Shown here: in pieces, positions 32,589-44,699 of the stretch
How positions within the stretch are numbered: position 1 is the stretch's first letter
Layout: each line of letters opens with the position of its first letter
NCBI GenBank assembly: GCA_031772625.1
Contig: CM062814.1
Coordinates: 822,128,757-822,192,756 of the forward strand
Direction: 5' to 3'
Length of the DNA: 64,000 nt
Origin: Pinus tabuliformis
Lineage: Eukaryota > Streptophyta > Pinopsida > Pinales > Pinaceae
Position numbers and translations under genes: made by a program
The notes under the pieces: generated by a model
The model's input: only the letters and a program-made list of their open reading frames with translations
What the model was told of the DNA's origin: nothing
Database searches by the model: none

Positions 32589-32775
32589 CTCTCCCTCTCA
32601 GCTAGGGAGGACATACCCATTCCTATGGAGGAATGTACCCATTCCCATAAAATGAATGTACCCATGCTCCCTATCAACCAAAGACATTTCCAACCTCCCT
32701 CTTAACTAGGGACTTGCTTCCAAGATTCTTCTTAACTAGAAGCTTTCTTCCATGCTCCCTCTTGCCTACGGACCT
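32589..32775 (-). repeat. Polypurine-like repeats in LARD-minus interior
   Basis: The plus strand reads CTCCCTCTCAGCTAGGGAGG near 32590, CTCCCTCTTAACTAGGGAC near 32697, TTCTTCTTAACTAGAAGC near 32729 and CTCCCTCTTGCCTACGGAC near 32756. These are complements of the element's own purine tract. A matching array lies in LARD-plus at 53425-53560. Confidence 0.7.
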
Positions 32776-33239
32776 ATTTCCAGTATTAGTTATTTCTTAT
32801 TTTGTGGAGATCATGGGACCTTCAGTTGCTTATATAGCTCCTCTATTCGATTTCATGAATTTCATCTTCATTCTCATTGAGCCTTCATCTCGTAGGGCAT
32901 CATCCATCCATCACTTTTCTCAAGTTAGTCATGTCATCCTTCCCCTTGTCAAGAAAGTGGTCTTCTAGTCCACATTTGGCTTTCCTTCTATTGTAGCCTT
33001 GAAATGTCTACCTCAACATTATAAGGGATACCACCTAGTCAGGAACTTAAAGTAACTCCTTTTCCATTTGGAATGGTGGTTCCAACTGGTTAAACTAGGT
33101 CCAATTACCTTCTTTGTATCTCTACTGGCTTAAAGTATGCCTTTTTCTTACCAATACAGAAGAGACATCAAATCAAACCTCTTACTGAGCTTAGGCAAGA
33201 AAGTGATCCTTAAGCTGATCTAGGGCTTAGCCAAGCCAC

Positions 33240-35820
33240 AACTAAAGTTTGCCTCTTTGAGAAGAGGATTTCTAGAATGCACGATTTAATCTAAATGAAA
33301 ACAAAAGGGAAAAATAACATAAATCTATCTTGATCGAAAGGAAGATTGGTCCTCCTTTCTACCAAGATCAAGATATTAACATAATTGGGATTTTAAGCAT
33401 GTCTAACTTAAGATGAATATGCAGCTAATGAAGTAGTCCAATTAACTAATATTATGATTACCAAACATGTTGTTCAAAGATCTATTAACCACGAATAATA
33501 AACCAAAAACATTAGGAAGTCATTCAAATAATGCTAATGGAAATTAAATCAGAATTATATATCATATTTCTGAGTAAACAGTTACTTAGGAATCTGATCT
33601 TAATACATCAGAGCAAAAAGACACCATTGACAAAAGATTTATGAGACAAATAGATTAGATAGCTAACTATGTAGGACATGAATTCATATCGACAATAGTG
33701 CATAATATAAGTCCAATTAAAATAATTCTGCCATCAAAAATGAAATTCATAATAAAAATAATAGTATTTCTAATACAAATTAATTTGAACCTCCTCTCCC
33801 GCTCTGTTCTTTGAATCTGATCTCCTCTAATCTCCTCCAAAGCATAAACTTTGTTGTTAAAACAAAGTGCTGCAATAGTGCAAGCACTGTGTCCTATACA
33901 CAATTCATATTTGCAAAAGATTAATCTCAATATTCCTCAAATATGAGATTTCACTCTCCTCTCACCTATAGCTCCAAACCCCTATTATAGTAGTGCTATA
34001 AGAATTACAAAGTTGCAGAAGACAACAACCCTTTCTTCATTCTACAAACCACTATTTATAATTACAAAAATGAATTCCAAATATGACAGTTATTGAAGAA
34101 CAAACTACTCCAACAAATTTTATTGGTCAAAATTCTTTTTCTTTTCTTGGTAGAGCGATTTTATTGATTCAAATCTTCTCTTCCTCATCTCCTCAACTTT
34201 TCTCCTACTAAAAACTAATCAAAATTAAATTAAAATGCAAATTAAAACAAAAAATACCCAATCTGGAAAACAAACATCTTCAATCAAATTTAATTAAATA
34301 ATTAAATAAAAGGAAATTCAAGCTTTCCATTAATCCTTGTAAAGATCTTATTGGTCAAAGAGAACATAGTCGAATGGATTTTCACTCAATAGAGGCTATG
34401 AGCAAATGAAAATGCAAATGCAAAAAATCAAACTCAGAAAATTAATTTTGGTTACAAATTCGAACCTTGATTTTCTGCTAAGTTTTAGACTCATTTAATG
34501 ACTGAATCTGGTCAAACAACCACCTCATGAATATTCTTCATGATTTTATCTATCTAATGAGCCATCCTAGCCCTGATTTGACCAAGTAAAACTCAACCTA
34601 TGAACTCCCAAAGTTGAAGAGTCAAAACTACCATAATTCTGAAAAAATTGTTACTTAGGCCAAAAATAAAGAATTTTAATTAAAATCTAATCTTAAATTA
34701 AATTAACAATTATCGCTTAATCAATATTAATTTAATTATAATTATAAAATTAAATTAATTACAAACTAATTATCTATAATTAAAATAAAATTTAATTAAA
34801 AATTTAAATGAATTAAAATTTAATTATAATTATAATTAAAACATAATTAAATTAATTAATTTTATAATTAAAATATATTAAATAATTAGAAACTATGTTA
34901 AAACAAATTATAAGTGGCTTTGGATCCATTTGAATAGAGGAGCTTTACGTGAGGTGCAGTGGAGGTCTTATAAAATGGAGACGAGATCTTTGAAAAATCA
35001 AAATAATTGACATATTTGATCAGATATCGGAGATTAATCGATATCAGAACTTTTTAAAACGAGTAATTTGACACACAATGAAAATGTTGATGTCCGATTT
35101 AGATATATTGAGATTTTATTATATCGAGATTTTTTTTTTTAATATTAGAAATTTTTTGATGGAAGATATTTAAAATATCAAAATTTTTAATTGGGAATTT
35201 TTATATCAAGATTTTTATATTAAGTTTTTTTTATTGAAGAGAGGAGATGAGGTGAAGTGGGGCTCATTTGGAGTGAGAATCATCTATTATAAATTATAGT
35301 CACTTGGTAATTAAAAATCCGACAAAATGAACTAAAGCTACTTTGCGATTTTCAGATTTTAGTCTTCGTAATTTCTTTTAAAATTGGGAATTGGAATAAA
35401 TTAGTGAGATCCCAAAAACACATAATTTTAATTGTTTTTCAATTTGGTTGGGCGATTTTGTAGGACCATTAGTAAAAAATTAAATAATTAGTAAAATTAA
35501 CTAGGAATTAATATTTACAATCAATTACTAATTTATTTACAAAAAATAAAATAATATACATTTTTTAACCCAGGTGGTAAAAATTATCAAACTTCGAATG
35601 AGAACCATTTGCAAACCATCTAACCAAATGAGATGAAACAAGTATCGATGGAAAGATAACAAAAATTTGAACTCAATGAAGCAATCAAAATAGAAATCGG
35701 ATAAAAATGAAAAATTGGAAAAATTGTAGGACACTTAACCAAAACAAAATATTAAAAAGGTGATATAGCCAAAAATTTATGGAAAGGGTCTCCATTATTT
35801 GAAATAAGTAGATCAAAAAT
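33240..35820. other. AT-rich interior of LARD-minus, unassigned
   Basis: About 2.6 kb has no match to the shorter interior of LARD-plus and no coding signal, so it may be an insertion or an extended form of the element. Bases 34675-34905 are almost pure A/T with many TAATTAA and ATTTAATT motifs. No LTR ends, inverted repeats or target duplications were found at its edges. Confidence 0.4.
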
Positions 35821-38360
35821 GGGGGGGTTGAGTTTTCACTACAACACCTTCATACAACTACCTCTTGCATGTCATGTTTCCTTTAGGATCTTCCATCCAA
35901 CCACATGAATGATAGTTGTAGATGACATCTACAACTTTCTTTCGATAACCCTACATCAACCCATCCAGATGTTGTTCAAAAAATAAAAATGAACATCAAA
36001 TCAAAATTACCTTTAGTGATGGTCCTTCATCATGACATCTGCTTGTAGCAACATCAACATGCTACATGCATATTGAAACATCTCCAAGATATTCAATGTC
36101 AAGGGTCTCCTTTCTTTCCAGAATTCAGCAGTGCCTTCATACTCTTTCCATGGAGATGTCTCGTCAAATCTCCTAGTCATTGGATGTTGATTTCCTTGTG
36201 TTCATGGTTGCATTTTTCACGATCTCTCCTTTATTTTCTTCACATATTGTTCCCCATGAACTTTCATTCATAGTTCCTTCATCTTTGTCAACCACCTCAT
36301 ATTCCATATAAAGATATATTATTTTGATTTCATCTAGTCAATATGTGAGTCATACCTTCATGTATCCATCCCAAGGAAGAGATCCCTTTACTTTGACCTT
36401 GCTTATGAGGTAGATAAATTACCCATGCTATCAGCAACTATATGATGACATGACTTAATTTATCAAACATATGCATACATAACTCTTTTCTTATTTTGGT
36501 CATCTAGGCTTCCTTCAAGAGCTTCCTTTCCTTGATTGAGAGTACTTTAAGCTTCTTGACATGTTGCATTCCTTTAACATCATATCATCATTTTTCCAAA
36601 CAATGAATCCCATTCAAGGTGGAATTCTCAGTGAGACATTTGCTTCTTCCAAGAGCTGAACCTTCTAATGAATATTTCAAAGGAGGATCTTGATTGTCCT
36701 CATCCTACAAATGCTCCTTTCTAATGATGTATGATGAGTTTTACACTAGTTGACTTTCTACTACCTATAAGTACTACTTTATGCTTTTAATGAGGTAATC
36801 AAGAGCTAATTCCTTCTAATGATCACTGACATAGACTTTTGCTATAGCTATCTTTCAAGATTCTTATGATGATGTCATGAGTTCTTGCTTTAATCGTATG
36901 CTATAATGATACCATCTCATAAAATGATTCATCCCATCATAATGCTTTTCTTGTCTTCCATGGTGGAGACCTTTTTCACCCTTCTCTTTATCTTGCTGTG
37001 AACTAGACATCCATAGTTATGCAATTTCCTTCTTCCATCATGTTTCTTAAAACAAAGGCTCATCCCATCCATCTTTACTTATTGTACCAGCACCCCAAGC
37101 AAGGTGTACGGTACCAAAGCATGATGCCAAGTTTTCTTTCTAGGTTTTTCATGACATCATCCTAGGGCTTCTTATGTTCAACCCTTAGATTGGATTATAT
37201 TCCCTCTTTATGTCATGCTAGGGTTCACACTTTCCCTGGATTACTAACAAACCCTAGAATCATAACTTCAACCCTAAAACATCTTATAATATACCTTACA
37301 TACCTTATGGTTACTCACCTCTGTCATGATGATTTGCAATTCTGCATGCCATCTTCACTTATCTACTTTAGGGTGTGAGATATTCTTCAATGTACTCATA
37401 TGCTCCTTCTTTCAAGTATGTGATTGCCACAGAGCTGTTGCTCACTGACCTTGAATCAATGTCCCTACTCTTCACAAGTCTTCACACAAAACTGATAGTT
37501 ACAAGTGTAACAATGTTTCTCAAGGAACCTCTAGTGATTGTATAGTTTCATCATTTTCTTGATGACTAGATTACTTCCGGTCTTAGTTCTTTCAAACTTA
37601 TTCATAATGAATGGATCGTTTTCAGAAGTTAGATCCTTTTATGGTATTCTTTTAATTGATCAATTTTCGGAGAACAAATATAGATGAGATTGGTGACTAC
37701 ATATTTTGTGCCACAAGGACTCGGTCACCATAGGAGAGAACTTGCAAAGTAGAGTAGAGTAGATTTACATGTCTTGAGGATAGGATTTATACTATCATGG
37801 AGATGGAGGAATATGCACTTAGATTTTAACAAGCTCAAATTTTGATAAGAGAAATTATGCACATATCTAGAGGATGATAAGGTCTATATATCAAAATTTT
37901 ACTAAGTTCAGAACCAGATATTATGTATGCCCAGAAGAGGATCTGAATTTTGATTGTGCCTTCTTGTAGAATTTCCTTTCTTACTTTTTGCTAGGAGATT
38001 TCATTTCTTGAATGGAGAAAAAAATTGTACTTAACTTAGAGTTTTGGTTCTGTGGTTGCTACTGTAGATTTGACTTATTAGAATGATGAAAACAACCCAG
38101 ACTTTTGTTCCACTTTGTAATGAAAAAAATCTTGATGGTATACTTCTTTACTGCCTCTATTATGGATTTAGTAAAGGTATTGAGCCCAGAATTTGATCAA
38201 GACTTCTTAGAGATGTCCTTGAACTCGACCCTTGGGTATGTCTTCTTGAAGATTCAATGCCATTCTTGATGTCTTGTCCTTTTCTTTGATTCTTATTTTA
38301 GTGTTTCAACCCTTGAGTGCCCTTTACTAAGTTTCCTTTCCTTTCCTTGTCTTGTCATCT
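35821..38360 (-). other. LARD-minus 5' interior, non-coding
   Basis: No frame longer than about 70 codons and no domain is seen. Patches match LARD-plus in reverse complement, for example CAATCAAGGAAAGGAAGC around 36520-36540 against TTCAATCAAGGAATCTG at 52558. The two family members share a non-coding interior. Confidence 0.55.
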
Positions 38361-38374
38361 TAGCTCTGATACCA
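38361..38374 (-). other. Primer binding site of LARD-minus
   Basis: TGGTATCAGAGCTA on the minus strand, directly after the LTR end GTCAACA, is a perfect initiator tRNA-Met type site. Confidence 0.82.
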
Positions 38375-39567
38375 TGTTGACAAATCTAGGGGAAGAAAGT
38401 CAAGTGATTTCTCTTTTCATCATAAATGTTTGTGATTTCTTTTTACTTAACTTGATTATATTATTATTCAACTTGATTATTATTGTGTTCTTATCATCAA
38501 ACAACTATCAAACCATAAGAAACAATGAGACAAGAGGACACAAGATATATGCAATCATCAAGGGCCAAAACGCCTCCAACTAAGAGGAAAACCCACCAGA
38601 ATTCTTCTCTTCTTATAGAACTTCAATTAATGAATTTCATGACCTATGACCTTGACCAACACCCTCCAAGACCAAGTCCAAATTTCACCTAAATTATTTT
38701 CTAACCCCGAATTATTCTTGCCTTATAGCAGCCTTCGCTTTCTTCTTTGACCAAGAATCTCAACTTGCAATACTGGTTGTAACATTGGCTTTCCTCACCT
38801 GAAACTTTCGGCCTCCTTTACTTCACACTTATGCCAGATTTGAGGATGATTGAGACTTCTCTCCTTCACTTAGGATGGCTTCCTTTCTTTGACTTATTCA
38901 ACTTGCATTTCTAGAGTTATTTGACCCTTGATTCACCTTCTTGACCTTACTATAATTTCGTCCTTTTGTAGCTAAGAATGTTCCCTAGTTATAGTCCTCA
39001 TGTGTGGGGAGTTAGCTCAAAACAGACTTTGAAATACTGTTATTTATCCTTCCTTTCGTCCTCTCTGTTTTTAACGTGATGTGAGACTTTTTCTTGTCTT
39101 ATTATCAATCTTTTGTGATCTCCATTGATGATCCTAGAATGAGGTCAAGTCCTCCTATATATAGGATTATCACCCATGCTAATAGGCCGACTTGTCACTT
39201 TCTCTAGGGCCAACTTGTCTTTCTAGATAAGCTGATTGATCCTTTTGAAGGCCGACTTATTGTAGCACTTGTGGCGAGGTCTTGGAGGGTCATTTGACTC
39301 TAACATTGACTTGAATATTTTTCTTTACAATATGTAACATGCCCCAAATGGTTCTTTCATACATGAGAATGGCTTTAATGACCTGTAGACTCAATGAAAA
39401 GCCCTAGGAGCTAACAATGGGGGCTTGACCTAAAAAATAAGTTTCCTTGAGAATGAAACCCATGCCTCAAGATCAACAATAAATTTATTTTTCTCATTAC
39501 ATCAAATACATAAAATCATGATTACATATGTCATTATGAAGACCGAACCTAGTTACATATTTCAACA
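38375..39567 (-). repeat. LARD-minus 5' LTR
   Basis: This 1193-base LTR reads TGTTGAAATATGTAACTAGG at 39567 and ends CTAGATTTGTCAACA at 38375 on the minus strand. It abuts Gypsy-B RT coding at 39568 with no spacer. Confidence 0.82.
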
Positions 39568-40422
39568 ATTTGTGCTCCTCCAAGGTAGCATTATATACCA
39601 ATATATCATCCAAATAGGGAATAACAAATGAATCTACGAAAGGGCGCAATATATCATTCATTAACCTCATAAACGTAGTTGGTGCATTACATAGGTCAAA
39701 TGGTATGAATAACAACTCATACGAACCTTTCCTGGTCTTGAAGAGGGTCTTCTAAGTATATTCTTCTCTAACTCAAACCTAGGGATATCCAAACCTTAAG
39801 TCTATCTTGGTGAAGTATTTTTCTTGCTGCAACCGATCTAGCAGATCATCTATTTTAGACAGGGGTCACTTGTTCTTGAGTGTAATTTTTTTCAATGCCA
39901 TGTAATATATACACATTCACCAAGTCCCATCCTTCTTTGGCACAATGATGATGGTTGGCCCACATGGTGATGTACTTGGTTGAATGACTCCCTTTTCCAG
40001 TAGTTGCTACAACTATTTATTCAGCTCACTTACTTTTATAATAGACTTCCTGTACAACCCAATGTTCGGCAATGGGGAGTTCAACAATAGTTAGATCTCG
40101 TGCTCCACTTCCCTCTTGGGTGGTATCCCTTTATGATCCTAGACCACATCCCTGTATGCTTGCAAAAACTTTTCAAGTTATTATTTTTTTTTAATACACC
40201 CCTCTAGTGATGCCTTTTCTCTCACTGACTCTTCTACAAATTGATTCTCTCTTTAAAATAGTAAAACATACTTCCTGATAGAATGATCATTTTTTTGGCT
40301 TGGTTGGCACTCCAATGAAATTTTCAACTTGCCTTTATGTGCATTGATGGTGAACACTTTTCCTTCATTGACTCGTAGATACTAGTTGGCTCTCCGCATG
40401 AAGATAGCAGCTCACATATACA
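39568..40422 (-). pseudogene. Gypsy-B protease tail and reverse transcriptase relic
   Basis: The minus strand reads AAIFMRRANQYLRV-like protease tail, a spacer, then STSPCGPTIIIVPKKDGTW, LSKIDDLLDRLQQEKYFTKI, PFDLCNAPTTFMRLMND and PYLDDILVYNATLEEHK. The YLDD active site is intact at about 39593-39604. At least eight stops are present and the frame changes around RKGSYELL. Coding ends at 39568 against the LARD-minus LTR. Confidence 0.83.
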
Positions 40423-41298
40423 TGTTGATTTTTAACTGGAATTAAGAAAAGCACAATTTTATGTTAGATAATTACTTCCAATGATACAATTTATCTTCTT
40501 AACACATTTCAAATCATTAAGCAATTGCACTTCATAAAATTTCAACCCTAAATACAGTATGGTAGTAGCAATCACAATAAAAATAAGGATGCACAAGATA
40601 TACAAAATTTATCTTTGGAAGACCCCAAACCAGGGGTAAAACCCAACAACTTTTTCTTAGGAGAAATTGTCCAATTCAATCAATTCATACATCTGAATTT
40701 CCGATAAAACAAGTCAAAATAGCCATACCACTTTTCTAAGAAAATCTGGTCATAGGAGAAAGTCAATCTTTAGATTATCAAGTCAAATCAGGTCAATAGG
40801 GTGAATTTCATCCCGTACTGCTCCTGATCAACTACGGTCAAAGAGGCTGAAATTTGGCCTTGCAACTTTAGTCAATCTGCCTCAGTTGACCTATAGTCAA
40901 CACTGGCCAAAATAATTTGGTCAACATAGGAATTTATGCCCAAACATTTAGTCAAACATTCCTTCATATTTGGTCCAATAATCCAATCAAAGATTCGGTC
41001 AAAGCAGCGCAAAAAACTCCAAGTCAACACTGGTCAAAAAAATTCAACGATGGTCAAACTTCTCTATCTTCTCCTTCACAGGTGTGAACAAAATATTCCT
41101 TAAACAAATCTTAGTTATTGATGTGATGTCCGCATGAGGAAGGTCAAATATCAATATATACATGTTTAATCAAGTGGGTTTTGACCAAAAGGTCAAACCC
41201 CTTCATGAGGTGGGGCCGACTTGAACAAAAATAATAATAATAATTTTTCCTTTGACTTTTAGGCTTCAAATACCAACCACATATACATATTTTCAACA
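40423..41298 (-). repeat. Copia-B 3' LTR
   Basis: 876 bases, minus-strand start TGTTGAAAATATGTATATG at 41298 and end TTAAAAATCAACA at 40423. It pairs with 45773-46674. Confidence 0.88.
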
Positions 41299-41311
41299 CT
41301 CCCTCTTAGCC
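41299..41311 (-). other. Polypurine tract of Copia-B
   Basis: GGCTAAGAGGGAG on the minus strand abuts TGTTGAAAATATG. It closely resembles the LARD tract (GTTAAGAGGGAG), as does the sequence just upstream. Confidence 0.8.
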
Positions 41312-41630
41312 ATGGAGGTATTTCTCCTTGACTTCCACAATTGTACATATTATAAATAACATTTATCCATTCCAAGAAAAGGTTGAAAGACTGAAAGATT
41401 GAAAGTATCCATATATTATCATCCAATAGAGGAACTAGTCACCTACTAGTCCTAGGGTCACTAATTCAACATTTCATCAGTTGGAGACATGTCAAGAACC
41501 CCACCTGATCTAAGGTGAACCTAGGGCCCATTTACCATCCCCACATGTTGTCACATGTCATGAATGGTAAATACCTTCCCAATACTATGAGGAACTAGCT
41601 CAACCCACTAGCCAAACCCCATGGAAATAT

Positions 41631-41920
41631 GGTCAAAATCCATGACTGGGGGAGCAATCCAAGCCTTGATGCTTACTAAGCCAATCTCCCTAGCCAAAAT
41701 CCATGGCTTCTAGGTCAAACCCCATGACCAAGGGAGCAATCCAAGGTTTGATGCTTACAGAGCTAATATCCCTAGTCAAACTCCATGGTTTCCAGGCCAA
41801 ACCCCATGACCAAGGGAGAAATCTAGGCTTTGATGTTTATAGAGCTAATCTCCACAACCATAAAACTTGGTTTCCCGGTCAAACCCCATGACCTAAGGGA
41901 GAAATACAGGCCCATAGATG
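41631..41920 (-). repeat. 82-base tandem repeat in Copia-B 3' untranslated region
   Basis: A unit beginning GGTCAAACCCCATGACCAAG starts at 41631, 41713, 41795 and 41877, with exactly 82-base spacing and a partial fourth copy. It lies between the RNase H stop and the polypurine tract. Units differ at roughly 15-25% of positions, so the expansion is old. Confidence 0.9.
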
Positions 41921-42540
41921 CTATAATAACAACAATCCCTTTCACTAAGGGAGGGATTCTCAACCACTCCAATCCTATCACTGAAGTAAATGAACTTCAT
42001 ACGGGGCAAAGCCTTTGTAAGTATATCAACAACATTCTCATCAATAGAGATGTGTTGGAGCCTCACTGCTCCTTTTTGAATAATTCTCTGAATGTAGTGG
42101 TACTTGTTCTCGATGTGCTTTGACCTATCATGGAAAACTGGGTTCTTAGAAATATTCATACAACTTTGATTGCCATATTCTGTCATGGTCAATTCTAGCA
42201 CGAAATCAAGAAAACCTACAAGTAACTTTTGAAGCCACACCACTTCACAACTCGCCAAAAAAGTAGTAATATATTCAGCTTCAACAGTAATAAGAGAAAT
42301 ATATGTTTTCTTCCTTCTTATCCAAGATATCATAGTGGAGCCCAAACTAAAACAATATCCTAAAGTTCTCTTTCTTTCTTCAATAATTCCAACCCAGTCT
42401 GAGTTAGTAAATCCCTGCAATTATAGTTCACCATTTGATACATATCTCAATCCATAACAAATAGTACCACGCATATATCTCAATATATGTTTCACTATAA
42501 TCCAATGTACATGCATGGGTTCCACCAAGATCTATCTCAG
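41893..42540 (-). pseudogene. Copia-B RNase H relic
   Basis: From 42420 downward one frame of 175 codons reads FTNSDWVGIIEERKRTLGYC, STMISWIRRKKTYISL and DRSKHIENKYHYIQRIIQKG, ending in LSERDCC and a short tail. Upstream, WIIVKHILRYMRGT links to RT after a stop. The catalytic Asp of the TNSDW motif is present. RNase H would remove the RNA strand during cDNA synthesis. Confidence 0.87.
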
Positions 42541-43420
42541 ACTATTCATTAGATAGCAAATATCAAGTCCAGTGTTAACTAGATATTTTAATGAGCCAAT
42601 CAGTTGATGATACATAGAGGGTTCAACCAAGTCAAGATCAGAGTCTCGCAACTTCTTCAAATTAGTCACCATGGGTGTATCCATGGACTTACATTCCATC
42701 ATCCCAAATCTCTAAAGGATCTTAACAATATACTTTCCTTGACTGAGGAAAATTTCACCCATCTTTTTCCACACTTCTAATCCCAAGTAATAATGCATTA
42801 AACCAAGATCCTTTATTTTGAATTCAAAAATAAACTCCCTCTTACACTAGACAACGAGGTCCTTTTCTCTTGTTAGAAACAAGTCATTAATAGATAGTAG
42901 CGAAATCATAAGCTCATCTTTAAAAATTTTGAAGTATAGGTTTGGATCAGCATCACTTTTAGTAAAACCAAGACTAATCAAATATCCATCAATTTGAGAG
43001 TACCAAGCCCAAGGTGCCTGCTTGAGTCTGTACAAAGCTTTCTTCAATTTGCAAACATGAGTCTCCCTCTCATGAACCTCAAACCCTTGAGGTTTTTCTA
43101 TGTACGCTTCCTCCTCAATGACTCCATTGAGGAAAGTAGTCTTTACATCCATTTGATGTAATTGCCAACCTGCAGTAGAAGTAACAGAAATAATATATCT
43201 AATGGAAGTGTACCTAACAACTAGACAAAATGTGTCTTCATAATTTTCTTCCTCTTTCTATGAGAACCATCTAGCCTCGAATATTACTTTGTTATCATCT
43301 ATGTTGCCATCAACTGCATGCTTGATCTTGTATATCCACTTGGAAGTCACCACTGACTTCCATTCAGTTCTCGACACGATTTTCCATACATCTTATTCAT
43401 AATTGATTAGTACTCTTCTA
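42541..43420 (-). pseudogene. Copia-B reverse transcriptase relic
   Basis: The minus strand has MDVKTTFLNGVIEEEAYIEK, LKKALYRLKQAPWAWYSQID, then SLLSINDLFLTRE where family members have YVDDLFL, so the catalytic motif is destroyed (two residues changed). Further down it reads KDLGLMHYYLGLEVWKKMGE and SQGKYIVKIL with stops. The loss of YVDD alone would abolish polymerase activity. Confidence 0.88.
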
Positions 43421-43495
43421 ACATAGCATCTTTCCAAACGCACTGACTTGTTTCTTCTTCATAGTTGGAGGGCTTAGACTCAATTATATTACTCA

Positions 43496-43751
43496 TTAAT
43501 GATACCTATCTTGAGAATTTCTTAACACATTTTGATTCCCTAAAATTCTCATAGGGAGTTTCACGTCCCTTTGCTTCCTGCAATGTTCTTTCAAGCCATG
43601 CCATACTTTTCCTAATTTCTGGTACAAATACCCTTGGTAGGTCCACAAGTTCATTTGGTCCTTCAAGCTCTTCTTGTTGATCTTGAGGATGATCCACATC
43701 TCCTAAGCCCACATTATTGAGAGCTTCTTTCTCCTCATCATCAGTATCCAA
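43496..43751 (-). pseudogene. Copia-B integrase-RT linker
   Basis: An acidic, poorly conserved linker (DTDDEEKEALNNVGLGDVD, then LVDLPRVFVPEIRKS) joins integrase and RT in the polyprotein, in the position of the Pro/Asp-rich linker of Copia-A. It ends in a stop near 43506. Confidence 0.6.
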
Positions 43752-43820
43752 GTGTGATCCTTTGGATTTCTAGTAGGCAACATCCTCATAAAAATTAACA
43801 CCCCTGCTAATTTCAATTGT

Positions 43821-44640
43821 TCATTGTCCTAGAACATAAATTATATAGACCTTTGATGTCTCACTGTATCCAAAAAATGTTCCCTTCTTCCTAGTAGGTT
43901 CCATCTTGGTCCTCTTCTCCTTGGGCACATGAATGTAGATAGGAAGACCAAAGATCCTCAAATTTCCAACTTCCAGCTTCTCACCAGTGAAGACTTCTTT
44001 AGGAGTCCTATTCCCCAATACCCAGTGACGACTTCTATTTTGGACATAAAGAATTGTCTTGGATGCTTCTCCCCATAAAAACATAGGTAGGTATTGATCA
44101 TGAATCATGGCTTTAGCACCTTCCATAATGGTTTTGTTCTTCCTCTCAACAATCCCATTCTGGTGAGAATTGTAGGGGACTATCAACTCCCTCTTAATTC
44201 CAACATCCTTGAAAAAAGAAATAAGTTCCTTGGAGGTGTGTTCTCCACCATTATAAGACCTCACAATTTTGATCCTTCTTCCCGTAAATTTTTCCACCAG
44301 AGCCTTGAATTCCTGAAACATGTCGAAGACTTCAACCTTGGTCTTCAAGAAATAAATCCATGTCTTCCAGGAGAAATCATCAATGGAAGTTACATAGTAC
44401 AAAAAACTACACAAGGATTTCACAGACATGGGTCCACACACATCAAAATTTATAAGATCTAAAAGTCCTTTGCACCTACTATCACCGCTTGGAAATGGTC
44501 CTTTGGGATTCTTCCTAAGTGCGCATATTTTGCAAACTCCATGTTCAACCTTGATTTCCAACAAACCTGTAACAATTTCTCTCATTTTAGGAAGGGCTTG
44601 GTAGTGAATGTGAGCATATCTTCAGCGCCATAATTCACAA
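43821..44640 (-). pseudogene. Copia-B integrase relic
   Basis: A 254-codon open stretch (44585 down to 43821) carries the zinc ligands CKICALRK, then NFDVCGPM, YYVTSIDDFSWKTW, VRSYNGGEHTSK and HQNGIVERKNKTIMEG. The middle catalytic Asp (SDNGGE in relatives) is Tyr here, so activity is lost even though the frame is long and clean. FGYSETSKVY near the end is the typical copia integrase tail. Confidence 0.88.
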
Positions 44641-44699
44641 AGATCAGTGTCATTATGTATCAATTCTTGAATTGATCATCCCAAGAATTTATACAAGCC

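Larger units (their letters stand above)
31636..39567 (-). mobile_element. LARD-minus, non-coding LTR retrotransposon, 3' LTR truncated
   Basis: On the minus strand the order is 5' LTR (39567-38375), primer site TGGTATCAGAGCTA, a 6.2-kb internal region without recognisable protein, a polypurine tract, and a 3' LTR (32154-31636) that lacks its far end. It belongs to the same family as the complete element at 49225-55316: LTR start (TGTTGAAATATGTAACTAGG), LTR end (GATTTGTCAACA), primer site and parts of the interior all match. Elements with long LTRs and no coding capacity are called LARDs. Confidence 0.8.

Noticed and set aside
39568-40422. Endogenous pararetrovirus, from the YLDD reverse transcriptase fragment
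   Set aside because: The upstream gag, knuckle and protease, primer site and LTR-like region match Ty3/gypsy and its relative Gypsy-A. No movement protein or caulimovirus-type feature is seen.
41631-41920. CRISPR-like array of regular repeats
   Set aside because: Units are contiguous 82-base tandem repeats without unique spacers, inside a retrotransposon of a plant genome.
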